The notes under the pieces: generated by a model
Told to the model about the DNA's origin: nothing
Database searches by the model: none
What the model saw: the letters and a program-made list of their open reading frames with translations, nothing else
Program-made: the position numbers and the translations under genes
Part shown: positions 14,001 to 23,955 of the stretch, piece after piece
Position numbering within the stretch: the stretch's first letter is position 1
Layout: each line of letters starts with the position of its first letter
Assembly (NCBI RefSeq): GCF_019097595.1
Contig: NC_080714.1
Span: 23,358,759-23,422,758, forward strand
Direction of reading: 5' to 3'
Source: Hemibagrus wyckioides
Lineage: Eukaryota > Chordata > Actinopteri > Siluriformes > Bagridae
DNA length: 64,000 nt

Positions 14001-16311
14001 ATCATGTGTTGCCAGAGTGAAAGAAATCTGCCTTAAGGCCTTCAGAATCAATAGTGCAGGCGCCTGTAGCTTAAAATAAGTGGCAATGAAATTGTTACAT
14101 TAACCAATCAGATTTCGAGTTGATATTACTGGGGCCATCTAGCAGGCATACGATTACATCAGTAATTTCTCGTCCTTTGATAATTGGAGTAGTCCGAGGC
14201 AGCGAACCGCACAAACTAAATAAAATATATATATTTTAACTCACATTGGCTGACAGTGGAACAGTTTGGTGAAGGCCAGTGAAGGCCTAGCACTGTGTAG
14301 GAGTAACACTTGTTTTAAGGATCAGAAAGTTCTGGCTAAAAATCAGTTCCTCCAAGATTTCATGATTTCGAAATGAACAAAACTCCACAATATTTAAAGG
14401 ATGTCAGTGTTCAAAGCCTCTTCGATTTATGCGAGTCAAATGTGAATACAGCTAGCATATGAAGCATTTACATAGGTGTCTTCACTGGTAGAAGTTTAAA
14501 AGAAAAAAAAAACAATTTTGCCAAATGAAGCGTCTTCCATAATAAAAAATAAATAAATAAATAATAAAAAAATAAAATAAAATAAAATAAAATAAAAAAT
14601 CAAGCACTGTTGTCAACAGTCACAAACAAAACTCCTGGAGGGACTAATAACTAGGATTTTTCTATGCTATAAACTCCACATTACTGGTCAACTACTTTGT
14701 GTTACTAAATTTACAATTAATTGTGTGTGTTTCTTTCTCTCTCTCTCTTTTTTTTTTAAATAACCCTAAACTTAAGTCTAACCCTTGCCTTTTACTCATT
14801 TTTATTACAGTCTTTTATACATTTTCTACAATCCTATACACATAAAGCAGCTTTACAGCATCAGGCACTTCCAAGAAGTTGATCTAAATTCCTAAACCTT
14901 AAAAGATGACAGCAAGAACGAGACCTAATACTCGTTACTGTAATCTGCCTGCTGCTGTGTCCACTTCAAACCTATCGAGGATGAAGGCTTTTCATATTTT
15001 GACAATTCCGTATCAATTAATATTACACTATCCTGACATTGATGATTTTTTTCTATGACAGCGTGATCTAGCATGGTTTAGTCCATGATAACGATCATAA
15101 ATGAAAGCATTATTCTTAATCTTAAGTCATATTATTCAGTAACAGCTAGCTAACTTTTATAAATTTATTGTTATTATTATTATTGAAAAGATCGTAGTCA
15201 TCGTTCATCATGAAAACTAAATAGAGTTCTGCAGAGACAGAGCACGCTGAATACAACACATGATTCAAGCAACTGAAGCTACAATACAGTATGGAAAAAA
15301 ACCCCGAAGGCCAGGATGTGAAAGCTAGCCAAAAGCTTTGGCAATGCAGGGACTGTACGACGTCTTCTGATTTGAATCATTATTCCAAAACAAAATAGCT
15401 TGCCAAATAAAATGGTTTCCACTGTCATTGAATCGGAATTAATATGCATCCAGACTTCTCTGGCCATCACTGCCTCGTCTGAGCACAGGATATTTTATAT
15501 ATATATATAGAACTTGCAAACGCGGGGTCAGTCAATACTCAATAAATCACAATAACAGCTTTGTTGCAATTATTCGCACTGTATTTTGAGCCTGGAGAGG
15601 GAAACTTTTATGAATGCATAACTAATGAGGAAGAAGAAGAAAAAACCAGAAGTGAGATTCCCTCTCATCCCAAGCCAGGGTTTTCCCGAACAGTACTAGA
15701 GGTTCATGAGGGAGATTACAGAGGATTCATAACACTGTGATGCAGTTATAACCATTATACACTTTAATGTGTATAATGGTTATATATTATTATAAATGTG
15801 ATAACATTTCTTAGCAGGTGGAAATTAAACATAACACACATGACTAGCTGCTTGTTAGCTAGGTAATTCCTTCCATGTGGCTAAAAATGTCAGGAAATGT
15901 AAATTACACGAAGAAGTCCAACAAAATAAAAAAAAAGCTTGAAAATGGAATGGAATGCGGCGCGATAATGCCGTAAGCCTTCGTGAGATCTGTGGAGCAT
16001 CTTTCTAATGAAAGAATGAAGCCATCTGGAAACAAAACAGGAAAAACCTGGCCACGAATCCAGCCGAATATTTCAAGGTAATGTTAGATCATTTAAAACA
16101 GCAGCAGAAGTTTTCTACAAGCAAATGTTTCACTCGTCAAATCATTTAGGACGAAGGGGTATGAAGGGGAAGGAAAAGGCGACGTCTGATGATTTGAAAA
16201 GAAACGAGTGGCATTGTAGACATAATTATTTATTTATTTTGAATCATTGTACTTAGGTTTTGATGCTAAAGCATCACAAGAAGATTTCTTAGAAAAAGCC
16301 CCTAGGTTTCT

Positions 16312-16351
<40 letters not shown>

Positions 16352-19300
16352 TATATACATACACAGACACAGACACACACACAGAAAGACACACACACAC
16401 AGACACACACGCACACACAGACACACATACACACACACACACACTCACACAAACATACACACACACACAGACACACACACACACACACACCCACTCACAC
16501 ACAGACACATACACTCACACAAAGACAAACATACACACAGACACACATACACACACAAACACACACACTCACACAAACATACACACACACACAGACACAC
16601 ACAAACACACACACCCACTCACACACAGACACACACACTCACACAGGTAATAAGGAATTATTTTTAAGAAATCACAATCCAGCAGCTCTGATACTAAAAT
16701 TGATGATTTGAATTACGAGAGCCAGACCCAACATCTTAAAACGCTCTTGTGTGAAAACAATGAAGTCAAACCCCCTTGTTATTTACAGCGGCAACAAAAT
16801 GTCAAATAACACGACATAAACAATCCTCCAGTTTCTCTAAAGGGATTTTTTTTGCAGCATTTTCACTGTAGATAAACAGCTTTTTTTTCCCACCATGGGC
16901 AAGGGCAACATTTAAGCTCAATAAATGTCAAGCCGCTTCTGCAGAAATATCTGCATTGTGTCGTTTCGGCTCCGAAGTGTGTTCGGACTCTCTGGGACTC
17001 TTCGACACGTTTAAATACAGAGACGTCAATTTCTCTCTCACGCGTGCGCTTGTCACTTCCTTTCAGCACAACTATACGTTTTTTATTTATTAGTCTGTTT
17101 AAATTGATCTGGCAACCCGGAAGCTTTGGCAAGCCTGTAATGATTTGATTACACCTGTCATCTGCCAATATGCTTTACGTCCAGTGCTGAGATTAGATTA
17201 AAGTGGCTAAATGCTAACATCACAGCCACCTTCATCTCCATTAAGGGCATTTATCTGGCACCGTAGCCTCACCGAGCACACACTATACACACTAACTAGC
17301 TCTGAGAACATTTTTAAAACATTACTGAGATGAATAATAAAAAAATCAGATCCATGATGAATATTAAGCATATAGCCATAATCAAGAGCAAACAAATACA
17401 TACTATTTTATCCATTTAGATGTTAAAGCTACATTTAATGAAACAGCCAAAACACTATATTGGCAAAAGTGTTGGGACACCCCTCCAAATCATGGAATTC
17501 AGGTGTTGTTTTTCAGGGGTTGGGCTCGGCCCCTTATTTCCAGTGAAAGGAACTCTTAATGCTTCAGCTTCATACCAAGACATTTTTGTACAATTTCATG
17601 CTCCTTCCTTTGACCATTCCTCTAGAAGCGCATTTGTGAGGTCAGGCACGGATGTTGGACGAGAAGGTCTGGCTCACAGTCTCCGCTCTAATTCATCCTG
17701 AAGGTGTTCTATCAGGTTGAGGTCAGGACTCAGTCAAGTTCCTCCACACCAAACTCGCTCATCCATGTCTTTCTGGACCTTGCTTTGTGCTCTGGTGTGC
17801 AGTCATGTTGGAACAGGAAGGGGTCATCCCCAAACTGTTCCCACAAAGTTGGGAGCATGAAATTGTCCAAAATGTCTTGGTATGAAGCTGAAGCATTAAG
17901 AGTTCACTGCAACTAAGGAGCCGAGCCCAACCCCTGAAAAACAACACCTGAAATCAATGATTTGGAGGGGTGTCCCAAAACTTTTGCTAAACCTCTTCAC
18001 CTAAACCTGTTTACCAGATGTTCAGTTTTCTTTTATTAACAGGAAGTTAATAAAACCATCCTGAAGGCTTCATCCTGCGATGAAACTTACTGACATATTA
18101 AACTTCCTGAATGTTCCAAAACACTGAAACTGGAGACTCCTTCCATAAATAAGCATAATATTTACATATTAATGCTTTTCTCTTACAAAACAACACATTT
18201 TTTTCAGCCACCTACTGATCAATCTGCTTCAAAAACTCAACAAAATTAAACACACCCCCAACCTAGAATTTTAAGAAATCCGTCATTTTTTTTTGCTTCC
18301 AAGAATCTGTGTGCTCCGTCTCCGTGTAAAGGTCAGTCGCATTGTGTTTTAACGTGACAAAGGCACTCTGATTACATCTTTAATTATGAACCGCCTTTCA
18401 CAATGATTCAGTGTACGTCTGTATGTCATTGTATGTGTGGGTTTTTTTTACGCACACACAGGAAAGTACCTCAAAGTCCTCCAGGGTGCTCTTCCACGTA
18501 CAGCTAGGGTTGGTGCAGTGCACTCTCAGAGCCAGAATCTCTTTATTGATTGCTGCATCATTGAAGAACTGCACTCACACACACACACATACACACAGAG
18601 AGAAAAGGGGAAATTATAACCATTTTCCTAAAACATTTTTTTCTCTGACTCACAACAATGTTTCTGTAAATGAAATATGAATTGCCTGTGACATCATCTG
18701 ACTCAGATACACTCTGGAAGATATCCCGGCATACCCTACCACAGAATGTTACACCGCTTCCTTATTACAGGAGGAGAATGAATACAAATATCCAAATACA
18801 CAGACCAGGCATAACATTATGACCTCCTGTCTAATCTGTTGTTGGTGCTGCCAAAACAGCCCTGACCCATCATGCACTGTGTATCCTGACACCTTTCTAT
18901 CAGAACCAGCATTAACTTCTTCAGCAGTTTGAGCAACAGTAGCTCGTCTGTTGGATCGGATCACACGGGCCAGCCTTCGCTCCCCACGTGCATCAATGAG
19001 CCTTGACCGTCCATGACCCTGTCACCGGTTCACCACTGTTCCTTCCTTGGACCACTTTTGATAGATACTGACCACTGCAGACCGGGAACACCCCACAAGA
19101 GCTGCAGTTTTGGAGATGCTCTGATCCAGTCGTCTATCCGCCATCACAATTCGGCCCTTCGTCAAACTCGCTCAAATCCTTACCCTTGAACATTTTTCCT
19201 GCTTCTAACACATCAGCTTTGAGGATAAAATGTTCACTTGCTGCCTAATATATCCCACCCACTAACAGGTGCCATGATGAGGAGTGTTATTCACTGCACC

Positions 19301-21221
19301 TGTCAGTGGTCATAATGTTATGCCTGATCGGTGTAGAGTGGAAGAAATTTAAAGCAGGTTTATCACACCATAGGTCAGGGGTCATGATTTGTAAATCATA
19401 AGACAAAACTCACAGTCTTCATGAAGCTATATTTTGCGTGGTAGTGTTGTTGAGTGTTGTTGCGAGCAGTTGAGGGTTAAGGGCCTTGCTCACGGGCCCA
19501 GCAGTGGCACGTTTGTGTTGGGATTTGGAAAAATGAAGTGAAAACATCTGTCTCCACTAGTTCCAAATAAGGTAAATTATTACAAAAGTCCCAAATTAGG
19601 TCCAAAATTTACGGGGAAAATTGGCCGAAACTTTCGAGGCATGGGTTTGGGATGGGGTCGTTGAGGGAAAGGTGACAGTGATTATGTGGTGGAGAATTCT
19701 TCTCTGTACCCAGGTTTTAGCTGTACAGTATGAGAATGAAACGAGAAGTTATTAGAATCCACCTTCTTCTTCACAATCAGAATTTCCTCTTTGCACACGG
19801 TGGTGTGTTTGTGGCTATAGTGCGGTGTTGTGTGGTGTCATATTCAAATAAATGACCACCTCCAGGTTGAAGAAAAATAAAGCCACAGTGAAATTTTGAA
19901 GGTCGGTAAAACACTGACCTTTACAGTCAGCGATGAACAATAAAGTGCTTTAGTCTTTGGTACACCCGCTAAACAGTCAGTAACCGATTTATTAAGTAAG
20001 ATCGTCGCATTATTAAGTAAGATAATTGCAATTTCATTATACACATCTGTCAACACATCTGTATGTCAGGAAGCGATAGACAGAACCAACAAAGAGCAGA
20101 CATTATTTGGTTATGAGCAGTGGTATTGATGTGGTAGTGTGTGTGTGTGTGTGACATTTTGTGTTTCTCGACACAGCAGTGACAGTGGTATTTTGTGTCA
20201 CATGAAAACCCCTGCAACACATTTGTACCAGGAACACGTAAGCTTCACGTAAGACTATTATCTAAGAGTCACCGCTGTGCTGAGAATGATCCAAATAACA
20301 TATCACTGGTGGTCCTGTGGTGGTCTCTTCCCACCGGTGGGAGTAGATGGTGTTTGATGGACTGTAGTCAGTAATAAAGCACCAAAAATACAGGCTATAC
20401 AGCTGATCTGTATGAGTGTTATTTGACTGTAACAGATTGTGCCGTGAATTTCTATCAAACACAAATACACAGGGTATATTTTAGGCTTTCTGAGAAATAG
20501 ATAACTAACTAAACTAACCCATTAAACAGGAAACATTGTGTATTTAAATACTAAATTAAAATGGCCTTAATTTCAAGATAAAGACCAAGATTAAGCAGCT
20601 AATGAAGATGAGTGAATCAATGAATCAGTGAATCAATGAATCGGTGAAAATAAAAAAATAAGCTAGTGCATACCTGGTCAAGAGTCAGTAAGCCATGCTT
20701 GCCTTCCTGGTTTGGGTCTTCTTTACACTTTGTGCACACAAGATTTTTGTTGTTTCTGTTATTTGAAAGAAAAAAGAGACAAAAAGCAAGAAAAGAAAAG
20801 GAAACGCAAATAATTAACATGAGAAAATAAACATGGATTCAAGTGATAAATAAAAAAAGGGAAAAACAAAACGCAAGAGAGAAAAATAAATGAACAGACA
20901 TTATAAATGAAAAATAATCAATCAATAAATAATTAAAGAAAGAAAAATGAATAAAAAATAAAAAATAAATAAAAACAAATAAATAAGGCTAAAAAAAAAT
21001 CAATAAAAAAATATGTCTAAATAAATATACTCCAAAATAAACAGTATTTATTTTTATGTTCTCTGGATGTTAAATGGTTGTAACCTTTTAATGATGTGGA
21101 AATTTTTTTTTTTTTTACCCCTTTTCCGGATAGCTTTAAAGTTTCCCCAAAGTAATGGTACTTTTTGCCTCAGTCCCCAAATACAGCCGTAATTTTTTTT
21201 TTTCACATCCGCTGATTGTTT

Positions 21222-21255
<34 letters not shown>

Positions 21256-23286
21256 GTAATGTAACACAAAGTGTTTTCATATTTCATAAGTTATATATTA
21301 TTATGAAGGTCACTTCTGAAGTAGCTTTTTTTTTCCAGTTAATTAGACTTTCCAACACCTAGCAAAAATTTATTCATGAATATAAAAAAACTGTTTTAAA
21401 GCCAAGCTTTATGAGATGTACATGTCGCTTTTCCCTGACAGGGTTAGGGATTGTGGGAATAAAAGGGACAGCACAATCCCTTATGGATAAATCGCACACA
21501 TTTCAGGTGATCCTGACTTTCTAACACGTAACTGTGTGAATAATATGTGATATGCACAGTGAAACAGGATCATGACCCACATTAGCATGTCTGTTATTTA
21601 CCACAGACCAATTTTGCCAAGTCTGTAAGCTCCATTGTTGATGATACACATATAAAATGTTCATGTTGCCAGACAACGAATAGACGGAAGACATGCCTGT
21701 AGACTTCATATGTGCATGCTTTCTGACTGATTTCGTCTTTAGAACTTTTACCCGATCTAAAAAGTAAGCCATGTTGTCGAGAAATGCTGAGATTATCCCA
21801 TTTCACAGAGAGACACATTACATTTATCTGAGTAGCACATTCTGACAAATTTTTATCATTTCTTTCTTTCTTTCCTAATTTCTTATAAAGATGTTTGTCA
21901 TAACGACAGAGATTCAACTCAAACCTCAAAATCTGATACAAAAGTGCAGCAAAGTCTATAAGATTTCTAACACTGATTATCTGAATGCAAGTATCACTTA
22001 TCCTGTAGATGTTTCATGCATCATTAATTGACACTAAGGTTTCTAAGTTTGTTATTCTAAGCAAAATGAATTTGTTTTTTTTTGTGTGTGTGTGTGTTTG
22101 TATGCGGCACTGAGCATGCAGAGAAATGCCGTAAAGCAATGATTCCTTCAAAGAAAGAAATGAATCCTGTATTGTTTACATAAAAGAAACCCTACACAGT
22201 CACTATTACTTGGACGAGCCTTTGTGTATCCGTAGTCTCGAGTCCATTTTGTGCAAAAAAGAGCATTTTGGAGAATCTAAAACCCCAGACATTTGGTCAT
22301 ACACTTTTGGAGACATTTGCGTCTGGTTTTCAGGTAATCCCTGACAGCTAGCTTTCTTTTAAGTCATAAAATGAACATCCATCCTTCCATTTTCTGTAAC
22401 GCTTACCCAACAAAGGGTTCCAGGGAGCCTGAAGTTCATCCCAGTGGATTAAGGGAATAAACTAGGGACACTCTGGACAGGGTTCCAACTCATCACAGAT
22501 CATTATCGCTCATTCTCATACACACACACTCACGCACACATTCACACACTACAGCCAGGCAGATTTGGCCTAGGGAAGGATACCAGAGTACCTGGAGGAA
22601 ACCCCCGAAGCATGGGAAGAACCTGTAAAGTCCATGCACATAAGGTAGAGGCAGGAATCGAAACCCTCAACCGTGAAGGTTCCAGACAAACATACTAACA
22701 AACGAGGCCTAAAATAAACATCGTGGTTGCACTGACCACTGAGTGGAGTACACAAAGCTTCCTGAGAAACAGGATGTTTCAGACCGTGTACGCAAAGTGC
22801 TTCTGGGTGGTTTTTTTCCCCCCCCAAAAATAAAACATTGAGACTTTGACCCTCAATGGCTCATAAGGTAGCACAATAATGTACACTTGATGAATGCAAT
22901 AAAGGTTAAAACGTCTGAGTAACTTTTAATCCATCTAATATTATTACTGAAGCACTTAAGTACACTTCAAAATGTGTCTAATTACTAATTATAATTAAAA
23001 AAGAACTTTCTTTTTTTTTTTTTTTTTGAGACATGCTTATGGTCAGCAGCTCGTGCTCGGCACACACAGGTCATGATGGTGAGCTCGCATTTTACCTGAT
23101 GAGCCAGTGGATGCACGCGAGGCAGTAGCGGTGGCCGCACGCGCTCTGATGCGCTCCGTTCAGCACGCAGTCGCAGTGGCTGCACAGGTAGTTCGGCGCC
23201 GGAACTTCATCACAGATGCTCTGCGGGAAACCGGACGGGTATTCGTTTTCTCCCGGGGAGCTGGGCACGAGAGGAGCCAACGCCAT
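2474..23286 (-). CDS. traf1: traf1, TNF-receptor-associated factor 1 (partial; 7 coding exons, 3' end off window)
   Basis: Joined exons 23286-23096, 20755-20674, 18568-18470, 12164-12003, 3599-3546, 3420-3352 and 2899-2474 give 1083 nt, 361 codons, with GT-AG introns and no stop. Residues 35-74 form a full C3HC4 RING (C35, C38, C50, H52, C55, C58, C71, C74). TRAF zinc fingers follow: C109/C114/H126/C130, C137/C141/H153/C158, a Cys/His group at 165-182, and C209/C216/H228/H236. Residues about 299-361 are a heptad-like coiled coil. The identity rests on resemblance, from memory, to human TRAF1 in [13 protein letters not shown] near the start, the GGDLEVD motif and the segment around [17 protein letters not shown]1 is a cytoplasmic adaptor that joins TRAF2/cIAP complexes at TNF-family receptors to tune NF-kappaB and JNK signalling. 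The MATH domain, which binds receptors, is missing because the gene continues beyond position 1. A traf2 paralogue is the main alternative, but the traf1-specific motifs argue against it. Confidence 0.88.
3352..3420 (-). CDS. traf1: traf1 coding exon 6 (start of last zinc finger)
   Basis: A 69-nt phase 0/0 exon, with acceptor gtttaag and donor AAG|GTAACC. After a basic stretch it reads [13 protein letters not shown], giving C209 and C216 of the last TRAF zinc finger. Human TRAF1 has a closely similar segment at this place. Confidence 0.88.
3546..3599 (-). CDS. traf1: traf1 coding exon 5 (Lys-rich linker)
   Basis: A 54-nt phase 0/0 exon encodes [18 protein letters not shown], between acceptor ctctaccag and donor AAG|GTAAAA. 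H180 and C182 may close finger 3. The rest is a basic linker. Confidence 0.82.
3664..4019 (-). mobile_element. Tc1-derived MITE, HTH-remnant family, copy 2 (deleted)
   Basis: Same family as 18797-19335, with internal gaps. It begins at a truncated TACACC end and finishes in CATAATGTTATGCCTGATC. It lies 65 bp from traf1 exon 5, inside intron 4. Confidence 0.78.
4426..4706. mobile_element. Short mariner-type MITE
   Basis: The left end TACAGGATGTCCCAGAAG and the inverted right end TACAGAGTGTCCCAAAAG are imperfect terminal inverted repeats of about 30 bp; 281 bp in all. The GTCCCAAAAGTCTCCAT type of end is known from mariner elements. No transposase is left. Confidence 0.65.
4709..4870 (+). repeat. 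Dispersed repeat (TCAAGTCAAG family), copy 1
   Basis: Starts with a TCAAGTCAAG motif followed by GGCTTTAATTGTCATTTCAACC and a CAGTACACAGTGAAATGA block. A clear second copy lies at 38451-38570. It directly abuts the mariner MITE. Confidence 0.65.
5030..5193 (-). repeat. tRNA-like SINE fragment
   Basis: In minus orientation it carries the common fish SINE body with a TGAGTTTGAATCTCAGG B-box-like part and GAGCAAGGCTTTTAACCC. It ends where fold-back MITE copy B begins. Confidence 0.6.
5194..5732 (-). mobile_element. Fold-back Tc1 MITE, copy B (complete)
   Basis: Perfect ends CACTTATATTGCCAAA at both sides, inverted. The left arm holds transposase in plus sense as far as the segment around DNFMLP. 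The sequence then jumps to antisense for the longer stretch, from the ALLEEWSK region back through [15 protein letters not shown] and [12 protein letters not shown] to the same left-arm segment. Arms of about 130 bp could form a hairpin around a loop of about 280 bp. No complete transposase is encoded. Confidence 0.85.
6178..6245. repeat. (GA)n microsatellite
   Basis: About 60 bp of nearly pure GA with ACAG and AATAG interruptions. Confidence 0.9.
6315..7040. other. No gene seen, traf1 intron 4
   Basis: AT-rich intronic DNA. Short open frames near 6582-6902 show no recognisable domain or splice context. Confidence 0.5.
7045..7210 (-). repeat. SINE fragment
   Basis: Inverse of the GCTGACCCTGTGCTCTGACCCC body plus part of the AGTTCAATCCTCAGC B-box area, as in 26330-26568. 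Diverged. Confidence 0.45.
8000..8055. repeat. (TA)n(GA)n microsatellite
   Basis: About 30 bp of TA followed by about 26 bp of GA, inside the large dispersed repeat. Confidence 0.9.
9719..10843. repeat. 45-bp minisatellite, 25 copies
   Basis: The unit contains TCAATGTCTTGAGATCATAT and TAGCCTGGGTTTGGTGGCGG. All copies are near identical; the main variant is C for T after GGCGG at 10211, 10391 and 10616. The unit is a multiple of three, so an open frame of 404 codons runs through it as a chance effect. A single-copy homologue lies at about 8941-9000. Confidence 0.95.
11405..11608 (-). repeat. SINE-like repeat
   Basis: Inverse of the body seen at 26330-26568: TGAGCTACC...AACCACTTGAG, AGGGCCCAACA, then GGGGTCAGAGCACA and CAGTGAAATTCTTTCTTCGC, with the tail side at lower coordinates. 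Confidence 0.65.
12003..12164 (-). CDS. traf1: traf1 coding exon 4 (zinc fingers 1-3)
   Basis: A 162-nt exon, phase 0/0, with acceptor catcttctag and donor CAG|GTAAGC. It supplies H126 and C130 of finger 1, all of finger 2 (C137, C141, H153, C158) and the cysteines that start finger 3 (C165, C168, C170). The spacing is typical of TRAF2-group proteins. Confidence 0.9.
13405..13493 (-). repeat. SINE fragment
   Basis: CTGGGATTCAAACTCACAAC followed by CACCTTAACCACTAAGCTACC is the inverse of the tRNA-like SINE head. Confidence 0.55.
13513..13581. repeat. (GA)n microsatellite
   Basis: An interrupted GAGAGA tract of about 70 bp. Confidence 0.85.
14200..16200. other. No gene seen, traf1 intron 3
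   Basis: AT-rich. Holds an AAATA/AAAT simple repeat at 14545-14597 and a 16-bp-arm hairpin at 15747-15784, but no recognised exon or transposon. Confidence 0.5.
15747..15784. repeat. Perfect short inverted repeat
   Basis: The arm TATAACCATTATACAC and its exact complement are separated by 6 bp (TTTAAT). The predicted stem is 16 bp. Confidence 0.8.
16311..16645. repeat. (CA)n-rich tract with ACAG/ACTC variants
   Basis: About 335 bp of CA-rich repeat with recurring ACACACAG, CACTCACACAA and CATACACAC variants. Open frames of His/Thr or Cys/Val on both strands are repeat artefacts. Confidence 0.95.
17453..17990 (-). mobile_element. Fold-back Tc1 MITE, copy C
   Basis: Left end CACTATATTGGCAAAAG; right end inverted AGCAAAAGTTTTGGGAC. 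Same layout and same junction as copies A and B (CATGCTCCTTCCTTTGACCA near 17596). Arms include the CAGGTGTTGTTTTTCAGGGG block on both sides. Confidence 0.83.
18470..18568 (-). CDS. traf1: traf1 coding exon 3 (zinc finger 1, first part)
   Basis: A 99-nt exon, phase 0 at both ends, lies between a gtgtgagtgcag acceptor and a GAG|GTACTT donor. It encodes [16 protein letters not shown], then C109 and C114 of the first TRAF zinc finger, and ends at DFE. The acceptor sits against a (TG)n tract on the minus strand. Confidence 0.88.
18797..19335 (-). mobile_element. Tc1-derived MITE, HTH-remnant family, copy 3 (full length)
   Basis: About 539 bp, with CAGGCATAACATTATGACC at the left and the inverted CATAATGTTATGCCTGATCG at the right, both ending in TACAC/GTGTA. 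In minus sense it keeps the N-terminal transposase part ([20 protein letters not shown] visible near 18880-18965) and lacks the DDE domain. It sits in traf1 intron 2, 229 bp from exon 3. Confidence 0.85.
19420..19520 (-). repeat. SINE fragment
   Basis: GAGGGTTAAGGGCCTTGCTC followed by GGGCCCAGCAGTGGCA, the inverse of the fish SINE body. Confidence 0.5.
20674..20755 (-). CDS. traf1: traf1 coding exon 2 (end of RING)
   Basis: The acceptor ...ataacag is followed by 82 nt that complete the split Arg codon and then read [14 protein letters not shown] and on to LLTLDQ. The CTKC pair supplies RING ligands 7 and 8. The donor is CAG|GTATGC, phase 0. Confidence 0.9.
21217..21252. repeat. (TTTC)n microsatellite
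   Basis: About 36 bp of TTTC repeats in traf1 intron 1. Confidence 0.9.
22380..22680 (-). repeat. LINE-like 3' tail repeat, antisense
   Basis: Inverse of the copies at 37740 and 43299: TCCATTTTCTGTAACGCTTA, then CACTCTGGACAGGGTTCCAA, CCTGGAGGAAACCCCCG, AACCTGTAAAGTCCATGCAC and GGAATCGAAACCCTCAACC. Confidence 0.65.
23096..23286 (-). CDS. traf1: traf1 coding exon 1 (first half of RING)
   Basis: ATG at 23286-23284 opens a frame of 63 codons plus two bases of the next (phase 2), ending at AG|GTAAAA. An in-frame TGA at 23307-23305 supports this start. The exon carries six of the eight RING ligands, in CSHC, CGH and CLAC. It is CpG-rich compared with the surrounding AT-rich DNA. Any upstream non-coding exon is not resolved. 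Confidence 0.9.
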
Positions 23287-23684
23287 GCCTTTCAGATGCG
23301 AGCTTCAGCGTAATAAATGAACAGTTCTTTACTAAGCACCGGGCTTTCTTATGTGACTAATCTGAAGAGTGCGGGGAATGCATTACGTCATCGCTGTTAT
23401 TTTCCGGGTAAGCTTTAGTGTGGGTTTCCCCATCCGGAAATAACATTTCTCTTCACTTCTAGGATGCAGCACAGTGGAGTTGCATTAATTAACGCATTCA
23501 GTGATGTTTTACTTAACTTTACCACTGTAATAAAAAAAAGCAAACAAAAAGACACATATTAAGAAATATATATCATTAGAGCGCACGCGCTCTCTATTGC
23601 ACACTCTCTCTCTCTCTCTCTTGCTCTCTCTTGCACTCTCTCTGTCTCTCTTTTTCTCTCATGCTCCTCCCTTTCCCTGCACGC

Positions 23685-23694
23685 GGAAAGTCCC
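23685..23694 (-). promoter_or_regulatory. kappaB site upstream of traf1
   Basis: Read on the minus strand (the gene's direction) the bases are GGGACTTTCC, the classical Ig-kappa type NF-kappaB decamer. It is about 400 bp upstream of the traf1 ATG. Mammalian TRAF1 is a known NF-kappaB target, so the site fits, but function here is inferred. Confidence 0.55.
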
Positions 23695-23700
23695 TATATA
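23695..23700 (-). promoter_or_regulatory. TATA-like box, traf1 promoter candidate
   Basis: The minus strand reads TATATA directly before the kappaB decamer, about 410 bp upstream of the start codon. No initiator or transcription start can be confirmed, and TATA-like strings are common in this AT-rich DNA. Confidence 0.35.
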
Positions 23701-23865
23701 ACTTTGGTCCAGTCTTCTACATCAGCCCAAGCTGTAGTTATGTAAAAGACATTTAATTTATAATAATAATAATGGTGACCCTACAGACATTATTGGTATT
23801 GTTATGATTATTATGTTGATTGATTTCACACACACACACACACACAGTGACTAGCATAGTCACCT

Positions 23866-23955
23866 ACGCCTTCATGATCGTACAGCTGGAGGAACCCAGA
23901 GAACCCAGAGGACACATGAGCAAGGAGAACATGAAACTCCACGCAGAAGATCCAT
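23866..23955 (-). repeat. LINE-like tail fragment
   Basis: CTGGAGGAACCCAGAGAACC and GAGAACATGAAACTCCACGC match the antisense LINE-like tail at 22380-22680. Confidence 0.5.

Larger units (their letters stand above)
23300..23720 (-). promoter_or_regulatory. Candidate traf1 promoter / 5'-UTR region
   Basis: Lies directly upstream of the traf1 ATG. Contains the kappaB decamer and TATA-like box at its far end, a (CT)n tract at 23605-23660, and a weaker kappaB-like GGGGAAACCC at 23431-23422 (one mismatch from consensus). The transcription start is unknown. Confidence 0.4.

Noticed and set aside
14058..14085. A tRNA-like or mitochondrial-type string, GCGCCTGTAGCTTAAAATAA
   Set aside because: No cloverleaf could be formed from the following bases; it is probably chance or part of an old repeat.
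16234..16711. Thr/His-rich and Cys/Val-rich frames
   Set aside because: They are (CA)n repeats read in two strands, with no domain.
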